A stretch of DNA of 64,000 nucleotides from Streptacidiphilus sp. PB12-B1b (GCF_014084125.1 NZ_CP048405.1:4154001-4218000), one strand, 5' to 3'; shown: positions 1 through 9,826, counted from the stretch's first letter. Program-made: numbers and translations. The notes: generated by a model from the letters alone, not told the origin.

Positions 1-315
1 GTCGAGGGTCGTCCTGCGGGGATGGTCAGCGGCGTTCCGGCCGGGCAGGGCGAAGACAGCGTGGAGCTGATCTCGATGTGGGTCGGTCCCCAGGCGCGTG
101 GCAGAGGGGTCGGCGACTGCCTGATCCTGGAGGTCGAGCGGTGGGCTGCGCAGCGGGGTGCCACCTCCCTGCGCCTGTCTGTGATGCCGGACAACCTCAG
201 GGCGGCCGCTCTCTACGAGCGCCACGGGTTCACCGACACCGGTGTGCCGGGTGACCTCCTGCCCGACGGCACGGGCAGGGAGAAGCTCATGGCCAAGGAC
301 CTGGTGAACAGGTAG
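1..315 (+). CDS. GNAT N-acetyltransferase, 5' end outside window
   Basis: The reading frame is open from the first base, so the N-terminus is missing. The visible part has the acetyl-CoA pyrophosphate-binding signature of GNAT enzymes (ARGRGVGDCL), followed by a helix and the typical C-terminal strand and helix with NLRAAALYERHGF, where the Tyr often acts as general acid. It should transfer acetyl from acetyl-CoA to an amine; the substrate cannot be predicted. An ATG at base 22 is internal to the fold, not a likely start. Confidence 0.85.
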   Translation, partial: VEGRPAGMVSGVPAGQGEDSVELISMWVGPQARGRGVGDCLILEVERWAAQRGATSLRLSVMPDNLRAAALYERHGFTDTGVPGDLLPDGTGREKLMAKDLVNR

Positions 316-379
316 GCAGGTCACCGGATCGCTGCCGGGGCCGGCCACCGCGGACCGGCCCCAGGGAAGCCCGCTGCGG

Positions 380-1342
380 TTACGGCAGTGCCTCCCCGCG
401 TGCAGCGATCCAGAGGCCGTACCACTCCTCGTGGGTGAGCTCGGGCTCGCGGCGGGCGGCGTCGGCGCAGGCGCGGATGCGCTCGGGCCGGGCGCTGCCG
501 ACGACGGGCGCGATGCGCGCCGGGTGCCGTTGGAGCCACCACAGCAGGATCGTCTCCGGCGTGGTGCCCTTGGCCTCGGCCAGGGACGCGACGAGCCCGG
601 CGGCGGCCCGCTCGGCGGGCGTCTCCTGGCGACCGGTGAAGCGGCCCTGCGCGAGGGCGCCCCACGCCTGGAGCCGGACCCCGTGGGCCATGCAGTGCTC
701 CAGGGTTGCCGCGGGGAAGCCCACGGATGCGGCGTGCGCGGTGTTCACCAGCACTCCGGCCTCGACCCAGTCCCTCGCGTGCAGGCTCATCTCCAGCTGA
801 TTGACCGTCAGCGGAAGCTCCAGGCGGCTCTGGAGGAGGGCGATCTGGGCGCCGCTCATGTTCGACACGCCGAACCGGCGCACCAGCCCCTGCCGGTGCA
901 GCGAGTGCAGCGCGTGCGCAACGTCCTCGGGATCGGCCAGCGGGTCGGGCCGGTGCAGCAGCAGGACGTCGAGGTAGTCCGTCCGCAGGCGGTCGAGGCT
1001 CGCCTGGACCTTCCGGACGATCGTCTCGCCCCGCAGGTCGTACATGCCGGGCTGGTCGCCGTCGGGCAGCCGGATGCCGCACTTCGTCTGGAGCACGATG
1101 CGCTCACGCAGTTCCGGCGCGCGGGCGAGCACCTCGCCGAACACCGCCTCCGACTTGCCGTGCCGATAGATGTCGGCGTGGTCGAACACCGTGATCCCGC
1201 TGTCGAGGGCTGTCTCGACGGCGGCCTCGGCCTGCGCGATGTCGGCTGCTGCGTAGGGCGTGGTGTCCCAGCTCCCTCCCAGCCCCATGCATCCGTAGAG
1301 CACTCGCTCCTCGTCCACGTGCCCGAACCTCCCTCGTCGCAA
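380..1342 (-). CDS. aldo/keto reductase, YdhF-like
   Basis: A 320-residue TIM-barrel NAD(P)H-dependent oxidoreductase. The catalytic tetrad can be traced: Asp and Tyr in VFDHADIYRHGKSE, Lys in VLQTKCGI and His in LLLHRPDPL. The C-terminal cofactor-binding loop APVVGSARPERI is also present. Such enzymes reduce aldehydes or ketones; the closest described type is the YdhF-like group. It stands alone on the minus strand between a convergent acetyltransferase and a decayed gene. The chosen ATG gives the usual family length. Confidence 0.85.
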   Translation of the reverse strand: MRRGRFGHVDEERVLYGCMGLGGSWDTTPYAAADIAQAEAAVETALDSGITVFDHADIYRHGKSEAVFGEVLARAPELRERIVLQTKCGIRLPDGDQPGMYDLRGETIVRKVQASLDRLRTDYLDVLLLHRPDPLADPEDVAHALHSLHRQGLVRRFGVSNMSGAQIALLQSRLELPLTVNQLEMSLHARDWVEAGVLVNTAHAASVGFPAATLEHCMAHGVRLQAWGALAQGRFTGRQETPAERAAAGLVASLAEAKGTTPETILLWWLQRHPARIAPVVGSARPERIRACADAARREPELTHEEWYGLWIAARGEALP

Positions 1343-1409
1343 AGCAACCAGCTTGCCATGCCGACGGGGTGTTCCAGCAGCCAGGAGCGGGGCGGCGGGC
1401 CGTCGCCCG

Positions 1410-2249
1410 CTACTTCAGGGCGGTGAAGGCCACCAGCAGCCCGGCGACACCGGTTGCGAGCCAGGCGACGTTGTCGCCCAGGCGGCCGGAGTGCAGGCGG
1501 CGCAGCGGTTGGACCAGGCGCCGGTTGCCGGCCGCCGCCAGGCCGCCCAGCCGCCGGACCGAGGGTCCGGTCAGGGCCGGCGCCCACAGGGCGGCCGAGG
1601 CGAACACGGCCGCCAAGGCGCCCGACAGCAGGCCCAGCAGGACGCCCGGCGCCGTCCAGCCGGTCTCCGTCGCGGCGGTCGCCGGGGCGGCCGTACCGGC
1701 GGGTGCGGGCAGTTGGGCCGCTGCGGCGTAGGCCGCCCGGTCGGTGAACAGTCCGCCCGCGCGGGCGAGCTGTTCACCGAGGCCGGGCAGCAGGCCGAGG
1801 GCCAGGCAGGCGGTGAGCAGCAGGCCGGGCACGACCAGCATGGGCAGTGGGACGTGGCGGCCCGGCCCGCGGACTTCCGGCTCCTCGTGGTCGCCCCGGG
1901 TCTGCGCGTCGCCGCCGTCGTGCGGGGCTGCCCCGACCCCGGTGAAGACCCGGGCGGCGGTGCGCAGGACCGTGGCCGCGGTGACGGCGGAGGTGAGCAC
2001 GAACACGGCGGGCAGCCGGGCCAGGTCCTGCCCGGCGGCGTGCTCGGTCAGGGCTTTGCCCAGACCGGTGCCGAACGGCGGGACTCCGGCCAGGGCCAGG
2101 GCGCCGAGGCCGAACATGACGCCCGCGCTCCAGCGCAGCGCCCGGGCCCTGCCGTACAGGGTGTGCTCGTCGACCGAGCCGTACTGGTCGAGCAGCACCC
2201 CGGTGAGGGCGAACAGGGCGGCCTCGGCACCGGCGTGGCCGGCGACGTA
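1410..2249 (-). pseudogene. C-terminal remnant of NuoL/M/N-type proton-translocating membrane subunit
   Basis: The frame encodes about 280 residues with several hydrophobic helices. AGHAGAEAALFALTGVLL and LALAGVPPFGTGLGKAL match the middle of complex I or Mrp antiporter-like subunits. The first two thirds of the family, including the first half-channel, are absent. Upstream of about base 2249 the frame changes to non-family sequence (PADHRRNGG) and runs directly into the promoter of the LLM gene. The reading frame itself is still open, so loss may be recent or a truncated product may be made. No other complex subunits are nearby. Confidence 0.65.
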
Positions 2250-2310
2250 CGGGGGCGAATCGGGACGAATACCCCCGTTTCTGCGGTGGTCGGCCGGGTA
2301 GGCGCAGGCC

Positions 2311-3276
2311 ATGGTTCAGATCGGATACACGATGATGAGCGAGCACGCCGGCCCCCGGCAGCTGGTCGAGGACCTGGTGCGGGCGGAGGAGGTCGGCTTC
2401 GACTTCTCGGTCGCCTCCGACCACTACTTCCCGTGGCTGGACGAGCAGGGCCACGCCCCCTACGTGTGGAGCGTGCTGGGGGCCGCGGCGCAGGCGACCA
2501 GCCGGATCCCGCTGATGACGTACGTGACCTGCCCGACGATGCGCTACCACCCGGCGGTGGTGGCGCAGAAGGCGGCGACGGTGCAGTTGCTCTCCGAGGG
2601 GCGCTTCCGGCTCGGGCTGGGCTCCGGCGAGAACCTGAACGAACACGTCGTGGGGGCGGGCTGGCCTGCGGCCGACGTCCGCCAGGAGATGCTGGTCGAG
2701 GCGGTCCGGATCATCCGCGACCTGTTCTCGGGCGGTTACGTCAACCACCGCGGCAAGCACTTCCAGGTCGAGTCGGCCCGGTTGTGGGACGTGCCGGAGC
2801 AGCCGCCTCCGATCGGCATCGCGGTCTCCGGCGACCAGTCCTGCCGGATCGCGGGCGAGCTCGCCGACCTGGTCATCGCCGTCGAGCCCGAAGCGGAGCT
2901 GCTGACGGCCTTCGACCGCTACGGCGGCGCCGGCAAGCCCCGGGTCGGCCAGCTCCCGGTCTGCTACGACCCCGACCGCGACGCGGCCGTCGCCCGCGCG
3001 CACCAGCAGTTCCGCTGGTTCGGCGGCGGATGGAAGGTCAACGCCGAGCTCCCCGGGACATCTGCCTTCGCCGCCGCCAGCCAGTTCGTCCGCCCCGAGG
3101 ACGTGGCCGCGTCCATCCCCTGCGGGGACGACGTCGACGCCTTCGTGGAGGCCGTACGCGCCTACACCGACGCCGGTTTCACCGAAGTCGCCCTGGTCCA
3201 GGTCGGCGGCGACGCGCAACTGCCCTTCCTGAACTGGGCCGAGAAGACCCTCCTGCCAGCCCTGCGCCAACTCTGA
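2311..3276 (+). CDS. F420-dependent LLM-class oxidoreductase (TIGR03557-like)
   Basis: This 321-residue luciferase-like TIM barrel resembles the F420-dependent glucose-6-phosphate dehydrogenase-like group. Recognisable blocks are MVQIGYTMMSEH at the first strand, SVASDHYFPWLDEQGH, LGLGSGENLNEHVVG (cofactor loop) and IGIAVSGDQSCRIAG. It should use coenzyme F420 for hydride transfer in the cytoplasm; the physiological substrate is unknown. The start ATG has only a weak ribosome site but begins exactly at the conserved first strand. It is divergent from the truncated membrane gene and converges on the peptidoglycan-binding protein gene. Confidence 0.85.
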   Translation: MVQIGYTMMSEHAGPRQLVEDLVRAEEVGFDFSVASDHYFPWLDEQGHAPYVWSVLGAAAQATSRIPLMTYVTCPTMRYHPAVVAQKAATVQLLSEGRFRLGLGSGENLNEHVVGAGWPAADVRQEMLVEAVRIIRDLFSGGYVNHRGKHFQVESARLWDVPEQPPPIGIAVSGDQSCRIAGELADLVIAVEPEAELLTAFDRYGGAGKPRVGQLPVCYDPDRDAAVARAHQQFRWFGGGWKVNAELPGTSAFAAASQFVRPEDVAASIPCGDDVDAFVEAVRAYTDAGFTEVALVQVGGDAQLPFLNWAEKTLLPALRQL

Positions 3277-3312
3277 CACCAGCGCAGCCACCCCTCCCCC
3301 GATCGAGGGCGC

Positions 3313-3339
3313 GGCGACGGCAGGAACGCTGCCGCCGCC
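3313..3339. terminator. bidirectional hairpin between convergent genes
   Basis: An 11-bp stem with one mismatch (GGCGACGGCAG and CTGCCGCCGCC) and a 5-nt loop sits 37 bases after the LLM stop and 19 bases after the stop of the opposing gene. There is no T tract, which is common for Streptomyces terminators. Confidence 0.45.
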
Positions 3340-3357
3340 GGGACCGCCCTGCTCCGG

Positions 3358-3828
3358 TCAGGTGGGGTCGTAGGTGCCGGTGTAGAACTGCAGGCAGCTG
3401 TTGGTGTTCGGACCGGCCTGGCCGTCGACCCCCTGCGAGCAGCCGAAGTCGCTCTGGAAGGTCTTCACCCACTGCTCGGTCTGCGGGCCGAAGTTGCCGT
3501 CGACGGTGAGCGGCGAGCCCTCGCTCGGGTCGCCGAAGATCTCGTCGATCCCGCGCTGCAGCAGCCGGACGCAGTAGTCCCCGTTGTCCCCGTAGCTGAG
3601 GTTGTGGTTGGGCACCCACTCGGTGACGCTGATGTCGGAGTTCTTGTAGCTGACCAGGCCGCACGAGGTCGAGGAGTAGTCGGCGTGCACGCCGGCCGCC
3701 GTGACCGTGCCCGAGTGGGCGGTGGCCGCGGTGGTGGCCGCCTGCGCCCCGGGGGCGAGGGCGAGGCCCCCGGTGACCATCGCCGCGGCCACGAGGCCGT
3801 AGCTCAGGCGCTTGTGAAGGAGCTTCAT
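3358..3828 (-). CDS. secreted peptidoglycan-binding-domain protein
   Basis: A 156-residue protein starting at the ATG preceded by AAAGGAAGGG. Residues 1-30 form a Sec signal peptide (KLLHKRLSYG, a hydrophobic stretch, then APGAQA-A). The mature part has a PG_binding_1-like repeat: YCVRLLQRGIDEIFG, LTVDGNFGPQTEQWVKTFQ and a second short motif VDGQAGPNTNSCL. It probably binds cell wall outside the cell and has no catalytic domain. Four Cys in the mature part suggest disulfides. It is a single-gene unit. Confidence 0.8.
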   Translation of the reverse strand: MKLLHKRLSYGLVAAAMVTGGLALAPGAQAATTAATAHSGTVTAAGVHADYSSTSCGLVSYKNSDISVTEWVPNHNLSYGDNGDYCVRLLQRGIDEIFGDPSEGSPLTVDGNFGPQTEQWVKTFQSDFGCSQGVDGQAGPNTNSCLQFYTGTYDPT

Positions 3829-4007
3829 GGGTGGTTCCCTTCCTTTGCTGTGCTCTCGAGGTGGTGCGGGCTTGCGGTACCGAGTCTCGGCCCGGCCGCT
3901 CACCACGGGCTCATCACGGGCTCACCGCCGTCTAACCGGTCTCGGCCGCCCTCGACGGGCGAGCCGTCCGTCGCGCAACCCGACCCGTTTCGGGGGAAGA
4001 TGGACCC

Positions 4008-5495
4008 ATGACCGCTTCCCGCGCCGGTGAGGTGCGCATGGCCGGTGCCGGCGGACGATGGGTGCTGTTCGCAACCGTCCTGGGCTCGGGGATGGTGCTG
4101 CTGGACGGCACCGCGGTCAATGTCGCGCTGCCGCGGATCGGCGCCGACCTCGGGGCGGGTCTGGCCGATCTGCAGTGGGCGGTCAGCGGCTACCTGCTGA
4201 CGCTGGCGGGCTTCATCCTGCTCGGCGGATCGCTGGGCGACCGCTTCGGCCGCCGCCGGGTCTTCGTCATCGGCGTGCTGTGGTTCTCGCTGGCCTCGGC
4301 GCTGTGCGGGATCGCCCCGAACGCCACGCTGCTGGTCGCGGCGCGCGCCCTGCAAGGGGTCGGCGGCGCGCTGCTGGCCCCCGGCTCGCTGGCCATCATC
4401 CAGGCGGTGTTCCACCCGGACGACCGGGCCGCGGCCGTCGGGGTGTGGGCCGGGCTCGGCGGCGTCGCCGGGGCGGTGGGCCCGGTGCTCGGCGGCTGGC
4501 TGGTCGGCGGCCCGGGCTGGCGCTGGGTGTTCCTGATCAATCTTCCGCTGGCGGCACTGACGGTGGCGGTGGCGCTCCGCCACGTCCCGGAGACCAGGGA
4601 CGAGGCCGCGGTGGGCCGCTTCGACCTGCCCGGGGCGCTGCTGGCGGCGCTGACCCTGGGCGCGCTCACCTACGCGCTGACCTCCGCCGCCACCGCGCCT
4701 GCGGCGGCCGGGGCGGCGGGGGCCGGCTCGGTGCTGCTGGGCGTGGCGTTCGTGCTGGTGGAGCGGCGGGCGCCGGAGCCCATGATGCCGCTGCGGCTGT
4801 TCTCGTCCCGGCTGTTCAGCGTGGTGAACGTGGTGACCGTGCTGATCTACGGGGCGCTGGGCGGGGTGTCGTTCTTCCTGGTGCTGCAGTTGCAGACCAC
4901 CGCCAGGTTCTCCCCGCTGCTGGCGGGCACCGCGCTGCTGCCGCTGACGGTGCTGATGCTGGTGTTCTCGGCGCGGGCGGCCCGGCTCGGCAGCCGGATC
5001 GGTCCCCGGCTGCCGTTGACCGTCGGACCGCTGGTGGCGGCTGCCGGGGTGCTGCTGATGCTCCGCATCGGCCCGGGGGCGTCGTACGCGGTCGACGTCC
5101 TCCCGGCCGGGATCGTCCTCGGTGCCGGGATGACGCTGCTGGTGGCCCCGCTCACGGCGACCGTGCTGGAGTCGGTGGAGGTCTCCCGGGCCGGGACGGC
5201 CAGCGGCGTCAACAACGCCGCCGCGCGCACCGGCGGGCTGATCGCGGTGGCCGCCCTACCCGCCCTGGTGGGCCTGTCCGGCTCACAGTACCGGTCGCCG
5301 CACGAGGTCGATCCGGCGTTCCGGGGGGCGATGGCGGTCTGCGCCGGGCTGCTGCTGGCGGCCGGGGCCACTGCCTGGCTGGCCATCCGCCCGGCGGCGC
5401 CCGACCGGGAGTCCATGGACGCCGTCTGCGCGCCGTGCACCTCGCTGTCGGCCCCGCCCCCGGCCGCCGACCGGGGTCTGAGCGACAGCGGCTGA
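4008..5495 (+). CDS. MFS drug-resistance transporter, DHA2 (14-TMS) type
   Basis: This 495-residue integral membrane protein has about 14 hydrophobic helices. Family motifs seen are LDGTAVNVALPRI in helix 1, LGDRFGRRRVFVIG (motif A after helix 2), RALQGVGGALLAPGSLAII (motif B region) and GGVAGAVGPVLGGWLV (antiporter motif C). It should export hydrophobic compounds in exchange for protons. No TetR or MarR gene is adjacent, so regulation is not evident. The ABC exporter gene follows in the same direction after about 140 bp. Confidence 0.88.
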   Translation: MTASRAGEVRMAGAGGRWVLFATVLGSGMVLLDGTAVNVALPRIGADLGAGLADLQWAVSGYLLTLAGFILLGGSLGDRFGRRRVFVIGVLWFSLASALCGIAPNATLLVAARALQGVGGALLAPGSLAIIQAVFHPDDRAAAVGVWAGLGGVAGAVGPVLGGWLVGGPGWRWVFLINLPLAALTVAVALRHVPETRDEAAVGRFDLPGALLAALTLGALTYALTSAATAPAAAGAAGAGSVLLGVAFVLVERRAPEPMMPLRLFSSRLFSVVNVVTVLIYGALGGVSFFLVLQLQTTARFSPLLAGTALLPLTVLMLVFSARAARLGSRIGPRLPLTVGPLVAAAGVLLMLRIGPGASYAVDVLPAGIVLGAGMTLLVAPLTATVLESVEVSRAGTASGVNNAAARTGGLIAVAALPALVGLSGSQYRSPHEVDPAFRGAMAVCAGLLLAAGATAWLAIRPAAPDRESMDAVCAPCTSLSAPPPAADRGLSDSG

Positions 5496-5634
5496 CCGGC
5501 GGACGTCGCAGCGGCTGCGGAGCGGCTGCGGGACGGAAATCGGATGGCGTCCGGACAGCGCTCTCTGGGAGAATCCGACGCGTCGCCCCGCCGCCGCGGC
5601 CTCCCTGCGACCTCCCCCCGTGCAGGAGTGCTCC

Positions 5635-7401
5635 ATGCTGCCCGCCTCCAGCCCGCTCGACCACCGCTACCGCGGCGAGAACCCGCTGCGGACCCTGCTC
5701 TACCTGCTCAGCGACGACCGGCGCCGACTCGCCCTGGGCACCGCCTCGTTCGTGGTCAAGCACAGCCCCACCTGGCTGCTGCCGCTGGTGACGGCGAACG
5801 TCATCGACGTGGTGGTGAAGCACGGCCCGGCCTCCGGACTGTGGCTCAACTGCGGTCTGCTGCTGGGGCTGCTGCTGCTCAACTATCCCGGCAACCAGCT
5901 CTACATCCGCTGCTACAGCCGCTCCATCCGCCGGATGAGCACGGGGCTGCGCTCGGCCATCTGCCGACGGCTGCAGGAGCTGTCCATCGGCTACCACTCC
6001 CGGGTCAGCGCGGGGGTGCTCCAGACCAAGGTCATCCGGGACGTGGAGACCGTGGAGCAGATGCTGCAACAGTCCGCCGACAGCGGCCTGTCCGCGCTGT
6101 GCAGCCTCTTCGGCGGGCTGTTGATCATCGGCCAGCGCACGCCGTTGTTCCTGCCGGTGTTCCTGGTGGTGGTGCCCGCCGCGGCGGTCCTGGTGGTGCG
6201 GCTGCGCAGCAGGCTGCGCACCCAGAACGAGTCCTTCCGGCAGGAGGTGGAGCAGCTGTCGGCCCGGGTGGTGGAGATGACCTCGCTGATTCCGATCACC
6301 CGGGCACACGGCCTGGAGCAGGACGCCATCGCGCGGCTGGACGGCACGCTGCGCCAGGTCCAGGGCGCGGGGCTGCGCCTGGACCAGGTCAACGGCCGCT
6401 TCGGGGCAATGGCCTGGATCACCCTGAACACCCTGGGCGTGGGCTGCCTGGCCGGTTCCGCCTGGATCGCCTACACCGGCGCGTTCGGGGTCACCGCCGG
6501 GGACGTGGTGATGCTCAGCGCCTTCTTCACCACCCTCACCGGCGCGGTCACCTCGCTGATCAGCCTGGCGCCGATCATCAGCAAGGGGCTGGAGTCGGTG
6601 CGCTCGGTCGGCGAGGTGCTGCAGGCCCCCGATCTGGAGACCAACGCGGGCAAGACCGAGGTCCGCGCGGTCCGCGGCGAGATCCGCTTCGAGCGGGTCG
6701 ACTACGCCTACCCGGAGGCGGCGCGCCGGTCGGTGCGGGACTTCTCGCTGACCGTCGCACCCGGCGAGACGGTGGCCCTGGTCGGGGCCTCCGGGGCGGG
6801 CAAGTCCACGGTGTTGAACCTCGCCATCGGCTTCCTGCGGCCGACCTCCGGCCGGATCCTGCTGGACGGGACCGACATGGAGGCCCTGGACCTGCGCACC
6901 TACCGCCGGTTCCTGTCGATCGTGCCGCAGGAGTCGATCCTGTTCGAGGGCAGCATCCGGGAGAACGTCAGCTACGGCATGGCCGACGTCCCGGAGGCGG
7001 TGGTGCGCGCCGCGCTGCGGGACGCCAACGCCACCGAGTTCGTGGACCGGCTGCCCGGCGGCCTGGACACAGTCGTCGGCGAGCGCGGGGCGCGGCTCTC
7101 CGGCGGGCAGAAGCAGCGGCTGGCCATAGCCAGGGCGCTGATCCGCGATCCGCGGGTGCTGATCCTGGACGAGGCGACCTCGGCCCTCGACACCGGCTCC
7201 GAGGCGCTGGTGCAGGAGGCCCTGGCCCGGCTGATGCGCGGGCGGACGACGTTCGTGGTGGCGCACCGGCTGAGCACGATCCGCGGCGCCGACCGGATCG
7301 TGGTGCTGGACGACGGGCGGATCGCCGAGACCGGCGCCCATGACCAGCTGCTCCGCCGCAACGGCGCGTACGCGCGGCTGCACGGGGCGCAGACCGGCTG
7401 A
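5635..7401 (+). CDS. ABC exporter, fused membrane and ATPase domains
   Basis: A 588-residue half-transporter. Residues about 30-320 form the six-helix transmembrane domain; residues 345-585 form the nucleotide-binding domain with Walker A GASGAGKST, Q-loop IVPQES, signature LSGGQ, Walker B VLILDEAT and the H-loop in VVAHRLS. It should act as a dimer for export. The ATG is chosen over a GTG 15 nt upstream because AGGAG lies 7 nt before it. The preceding gene is an unrelated MFS exporter, and the next genes are convergent. Confidence 0.88.
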   Translation: MLPASSPLDHRYRGENPLRTLLYLLSDDRRRLALGTASFVVKHSPTWLLPLVTANVIDVVVKHGPASGLWLNCGLLLGLLLLNYPGNQLYIRCYSRSIRRMSTGLRSAICRRLQELSIGYHSRVSAGVLQTKVIRDVETVEQMLQQSADSGLSALCSLFGGLLIIGQRTPLFLPVFLVVVPAAAVLVVRLRSRLRTQNESFRQEVEQLSARVVEMTSLIPITRAHGLEQDAIARLDGTLRQVQGAGLRLDQVNGRFGAMAWITLNTLGVGCLAGSAWIAYTGAFGVTAGDVVMLSAFFTTLTGAVTSLISLAPIISKGLESVRSVGEVLQAPDLETNAGKTEVRAVRGEIRFERVDYAYPEAARRSVRDFSLTVAPGETVALVGASGAGKSTVLNLAIGFLRPTSGRILLDGTDMEALDLRTYRRFLSIVPQESILFEGSIRENVSYGMADVPEAVVRAALRDANATEFVDRLPGGLDTVVGERGARLSGGQKQRLAIARALIRDPRVLILDEATSALDTGSEALVQEALARLMRGRTTFVVAHRLSTIRGADRIVVLDDGRIAETGAHDQLLRRNGAYARLHGAQTG

Positions 7402-7585
7402 GGCAGCGGCCGGGCCGGTCGGCCTCGGGCGGCCGGGCCGGGCGGGTCAGCCGGGCGGCCGGTGCAGGCGTTGGCGTCGGGCGGGTCTGCCGGACGGGCG
7501 GGCGGCCGACGGTCGGATCGGCAGGACGGGTCCGCCGGGCGGCCAACCGGCCGGGCAGGCCAGACGGGCGGGTCAGGCAGGTGGG
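7402..7585. repeat. G-rich low-complexity spacer between convergent genes
   Basis: The spacer contains many imperfect copies of CGGGCGG and GGCCGG on the plus strand, with runs of GGG at short intervals. No open frame here is convincing. It may act as a transcription barrier or form G-quadruplexes in the plus strand, but that is inference. Confidence 0.5.
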
Positions 7586-8365
7586 TCAGGCGGAGGTGAG
7601 TGGGTGGCGCAGGGCGCGGCGCAGTAGGAGGCCGTCCGGGGCGGTGGCGGTGAGCAGTACGGCCGTGGCGTCCGCCAGCGGCAGCAGCACGGCCTCCGCG
7701 GGCGGCTCGCCGAGCAGCGCGGCGGCGGGCGGCTGCCGGGCCAGTGCCGGATCGCGCAGCAGGCAGTGGCCGAGGGCCCGGTGGCCGGCCAGCCGCGCGG
7801 GGCCGTCCCAGCCGGGGGCGCCGGGGCCGTGGTCGGTCTGCTGGTCGAACAGCGGGCGGTCGTCGTGGTGCACGGTCAGCCGGGCGGTGGGCCGCCCGGG
7901 GGCCTCGCCGCTGCGGCCGAGGATCTGCTCCTCGCGCAGCAGCAGCCGGGCGCTCCCGGCCAGCCGGACCCGGGTGGCGGTGTGCAGTTCGCTCCCGGCC
8001 GCGGCGATGACCGGTTCGGGCAGCCACTCCAGCTCGCCGCCATCGTCCACCCGCAGGTCCAGGTCGTAGCGGGCCGGGGCGGGGGCGTGTCCGGGCAGGC
8101 TGAGGGTGGCGGCGGCGCTGGTGACCCGCAGTCGCGCGCCGGTCCGGACGTGGACGTCGATGCGCAGCCGGTCGCCGCCCAGCGGCGCGGCCATCGCGCC
8201 GACCACGGTGACCTGCGCGGCCCCGGCCGGGCCGGGGTGCGTGGTGCGGCGCAGCGCGATCGGGCCGTCCCCGGCGAGCAGTGGCAGCGCGGTGCCGCCG
8301 CGTCCGTCGGGGGTGGCGGTGATCCGGGCGACCGCCCGGACGGTCGCGCCCGGGGGCGCCGTCAT
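7586..8365 (-). CDS. ureD: urease accessory protein UreD
   Basis: A 259-residue scaffold that helps deliver nickel to apo-urease together with UreF and UreG. Family features are the N-terminal [18 protein letters not shown], the central [22 protein letters not shown] block and the EWLPEPVI segment typical of UreD/UreH. The start ATG overlaps the ureG stop as ATGA (8362-8365); an ATG 9 nt upstream is also possible. It is the last gene of the operon. Confidence 0.85.
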   Translation of the reverse strand: MTAPPGATVRAVARITATPDGRGGTALPLLAGDGPIALRRTTHPGPAGAAQVTVVGAMAAPLGGDRLRIDVHVRTGARLRVTSAAATLSLPGHAPAPARYDLDLRVDDGGELEWLPEPVIAAAGSELHTATRVRLAGSARLLLREEQILGRSGEAPGRPTARLTVHHDDRPLFDQQTDHGPGAPGWDGPARLAGHRALGHCLLRDPALARQPPAAALLGEPPAEAVLLPLADATAVLLTATAPDGLLLRRALRHPLTSA

Positions 8366-9036
8366 TCGGTCCATTCGCGCAGCCGGTCGCGGACCCACTG
8401 GGCGATGGGGGCGACGCCGTCGGCGGCGGCCAGCGAGCAGAAGACGACTGGCAGGTCGCCGCGCTGGGCCCGGGCGTCGCGGTCCATGACCGCCAGGTCG
8501 GCGCCGACCAGCGGGGCGAGGTCGGTCTTGTTGACCACGAGCAGGTCGGAGGTGGAGACCCCGGGGCCGCCCTTGCGCGGGATCTTGTCGCCGCCGGAGA
8601 CGTCGATGACGAAGATCTGGTGGTCGACCAGCCCGCGGCTGAAGGTGGCGGTGAGGTTGTCGCCGCCGCTCTCGATGAGGACCAGGTCCAGCGGGCCGGT
8701 CCCGGCCTCCAGGTCCTCGACCGCCTCCAGGTTGGCGGAGATGTCGTCGCGGATGGCGGTGTGCGGGCAGCAGCCGGTCTCGACGGCGGTGATCCGCTCC
8801 GGCGGCAGGACGGCGTTGCGCAGCAGGAAGTCAGCGTCCTCGGTGGTGTAGATGTCGTTGGTGACCACGGCCAGCGAGATCTCGTCGCGCAGCGTGCGGC
8901 AGAGTGCGGCGACGGTGGCGGTCTTGCCGGAGCCGACGGGCCCGCCGAGGCCGATCCGCAGCGCGCGGTGGCTGCCGTCGGGCAGGTGCGGGTCGGCGCC
9001 GGGGAGCGGCGCCGGGAGTTCGGGGTCGCGGTGCAT
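8362..9036 (-). CDS. ureG: urease accessory GTPase UreG
   Basis: A 224-residue SIMIBI-class GTPase that powers nickel insertion into urease. It has the P-loop [15 protein letters not shown], the [15 protein letters not shown] region, the metal-binding CPH motif in [13 protein letters not shown], the ESGGDNL switch and the NKTDLAP guanine-specificity motif. An AAGGAG ribosome site precedes the ATG. It lies between ureF (67-bp gap) and ureD (4-nt overlap). Confidence 0.95.
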   Translation of the reverse strand: MHRDPELPAPLPGADPHLPDGSHRALRIGLGGPVGSGKTATVAALCRTLRDEISLAVVTNDIYTTEDADFLLRNAVLPPERITAVETGCCPHTAIRDDISANLEAVEDLEAGTGPLDLVLIESGGDNLTATFSRGLVDHQIFVIDVSGGDKIPRKGGPGVSTSDLLVVNKTDLAPLVGADLAVMDRDARAQRGDLPVVFCSLAAADGVAPIAQWVRDRLREWTE

Positions 9037-9103
9037 CAGAGCGGGCTCCTTGCGGGGTCGGGGCAGGGTCGGCGGAGGCGGAGCGGCAGAGTCGGGGGCG
9101 GGG

Positions 9104-9820
9104 TCAGGAGGCGAAGAGGCGGACGGGCCAGGCGGCGTGCTGTTCGGCGTAGACGTCCAGCAGCGGCGCGGAGGCGGCGGGCAGGGCGTCCAGGCCCTCG
9201 CGGGCGGCGGTGTCGGCGGCCGTGACCGCCGCTGCGGCGACCTGCCGCAGCTCGGGGGCGAGCCGGGCGAGGACGGCGGTGGCCTGGAACGGGTCCAGGC
9301 CGAGCAGCCGCACGGCGGCGGAGACCGCTCCGGAGACGGATTCGTAGGCGGCGGCGGTCGCCGCCCCGCCCGGGTCCAGCCCGGCGGCTGCGGCGGCCAG
9401 GCCGAGCACGACGCTGTGGTGCGCGCCGCGCGGGCGCTCGGCGGCGAGCCGGTCGAGCGCCGGATCGGGCCAGACGGCCCGGGCCGCGCGGAGCAGTTGG
9501 CGGCCGAGGCGGCGCGAGGTGGCCCGCAGCGCGGGTGACGGGGTGCGGGCGTCTGCGGCGTCGTCCAGCGCGGGCGGCGGTAGCCCGGCGGCGGCTGCGG
9601 CGGCCAGGGCGGCCGAGGTCAGGCCGGTGGTGTGCAGGCGTCCGGTGCAGAAGGCGCGCAGGCTTTCCGGGTCGTGGACGCGTCCGGCCCGGACGGCGGC
9701 CTCGGCCCCGCCGGAGTGGGCGTGTCCCCCGGCGGGGAAGCGGCCGTCGGCGAGGACCAGCAGCGCGGGGTCGACCGCTCCGGGAGTGAGCGGGTCGAGG
9801 GTGTTCGGGTCGGGGTTCAC
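9104..9820 (-). CDS. ureF: urease accessory protein UreF
   Basis: This 238-residue all-helical accessory protein acts with UreG and UreD in nickel insertion. The family hallmark [19 protein letters not shown] is near the N-terminus, and the rest is Ala-rich helices as usual for actinobacterial UreF. Translation starts at a GTG six bases after the ureC stop, consistent with translational coupling. No metallochaperone UreE gene is present in the cluster, which is usual in Streptomyces-type urease loci. Confidence 0.88.
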   Translation of the reverse strand: MNPDPNTLDPLTPGAVDPALLVLADGRFPAGGHAHSGGAEAAVRAGRVHDPESLRAFCTGRLHTTGLTSAALAAAAAAGLPPPALDDAADARTPSPALRATSRRLGRQLLRAARAVWPDPALDRLAAERPRGAHHSVVLGLAAAAAGLDPGGAATAAAYESVSGAVSAAVRLLGLDPFQATAVLARLAPELRQVAAAAVTAADTAAREGLDALPAASAPLLDVYAEQHAAWPVRLFAS

Positions 9821-9826
9821 GGGCGG

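Noticed and set aside
321-1082. Long Arg/Pro-rich frames antisense or shifted to the aldo/keto reductase and similar long frames elsewhere
   Set aside because: They are frame shadows of GC-rich genes with Arg/Pro/Gly/Ala-only composition and no domain or ribosome site.
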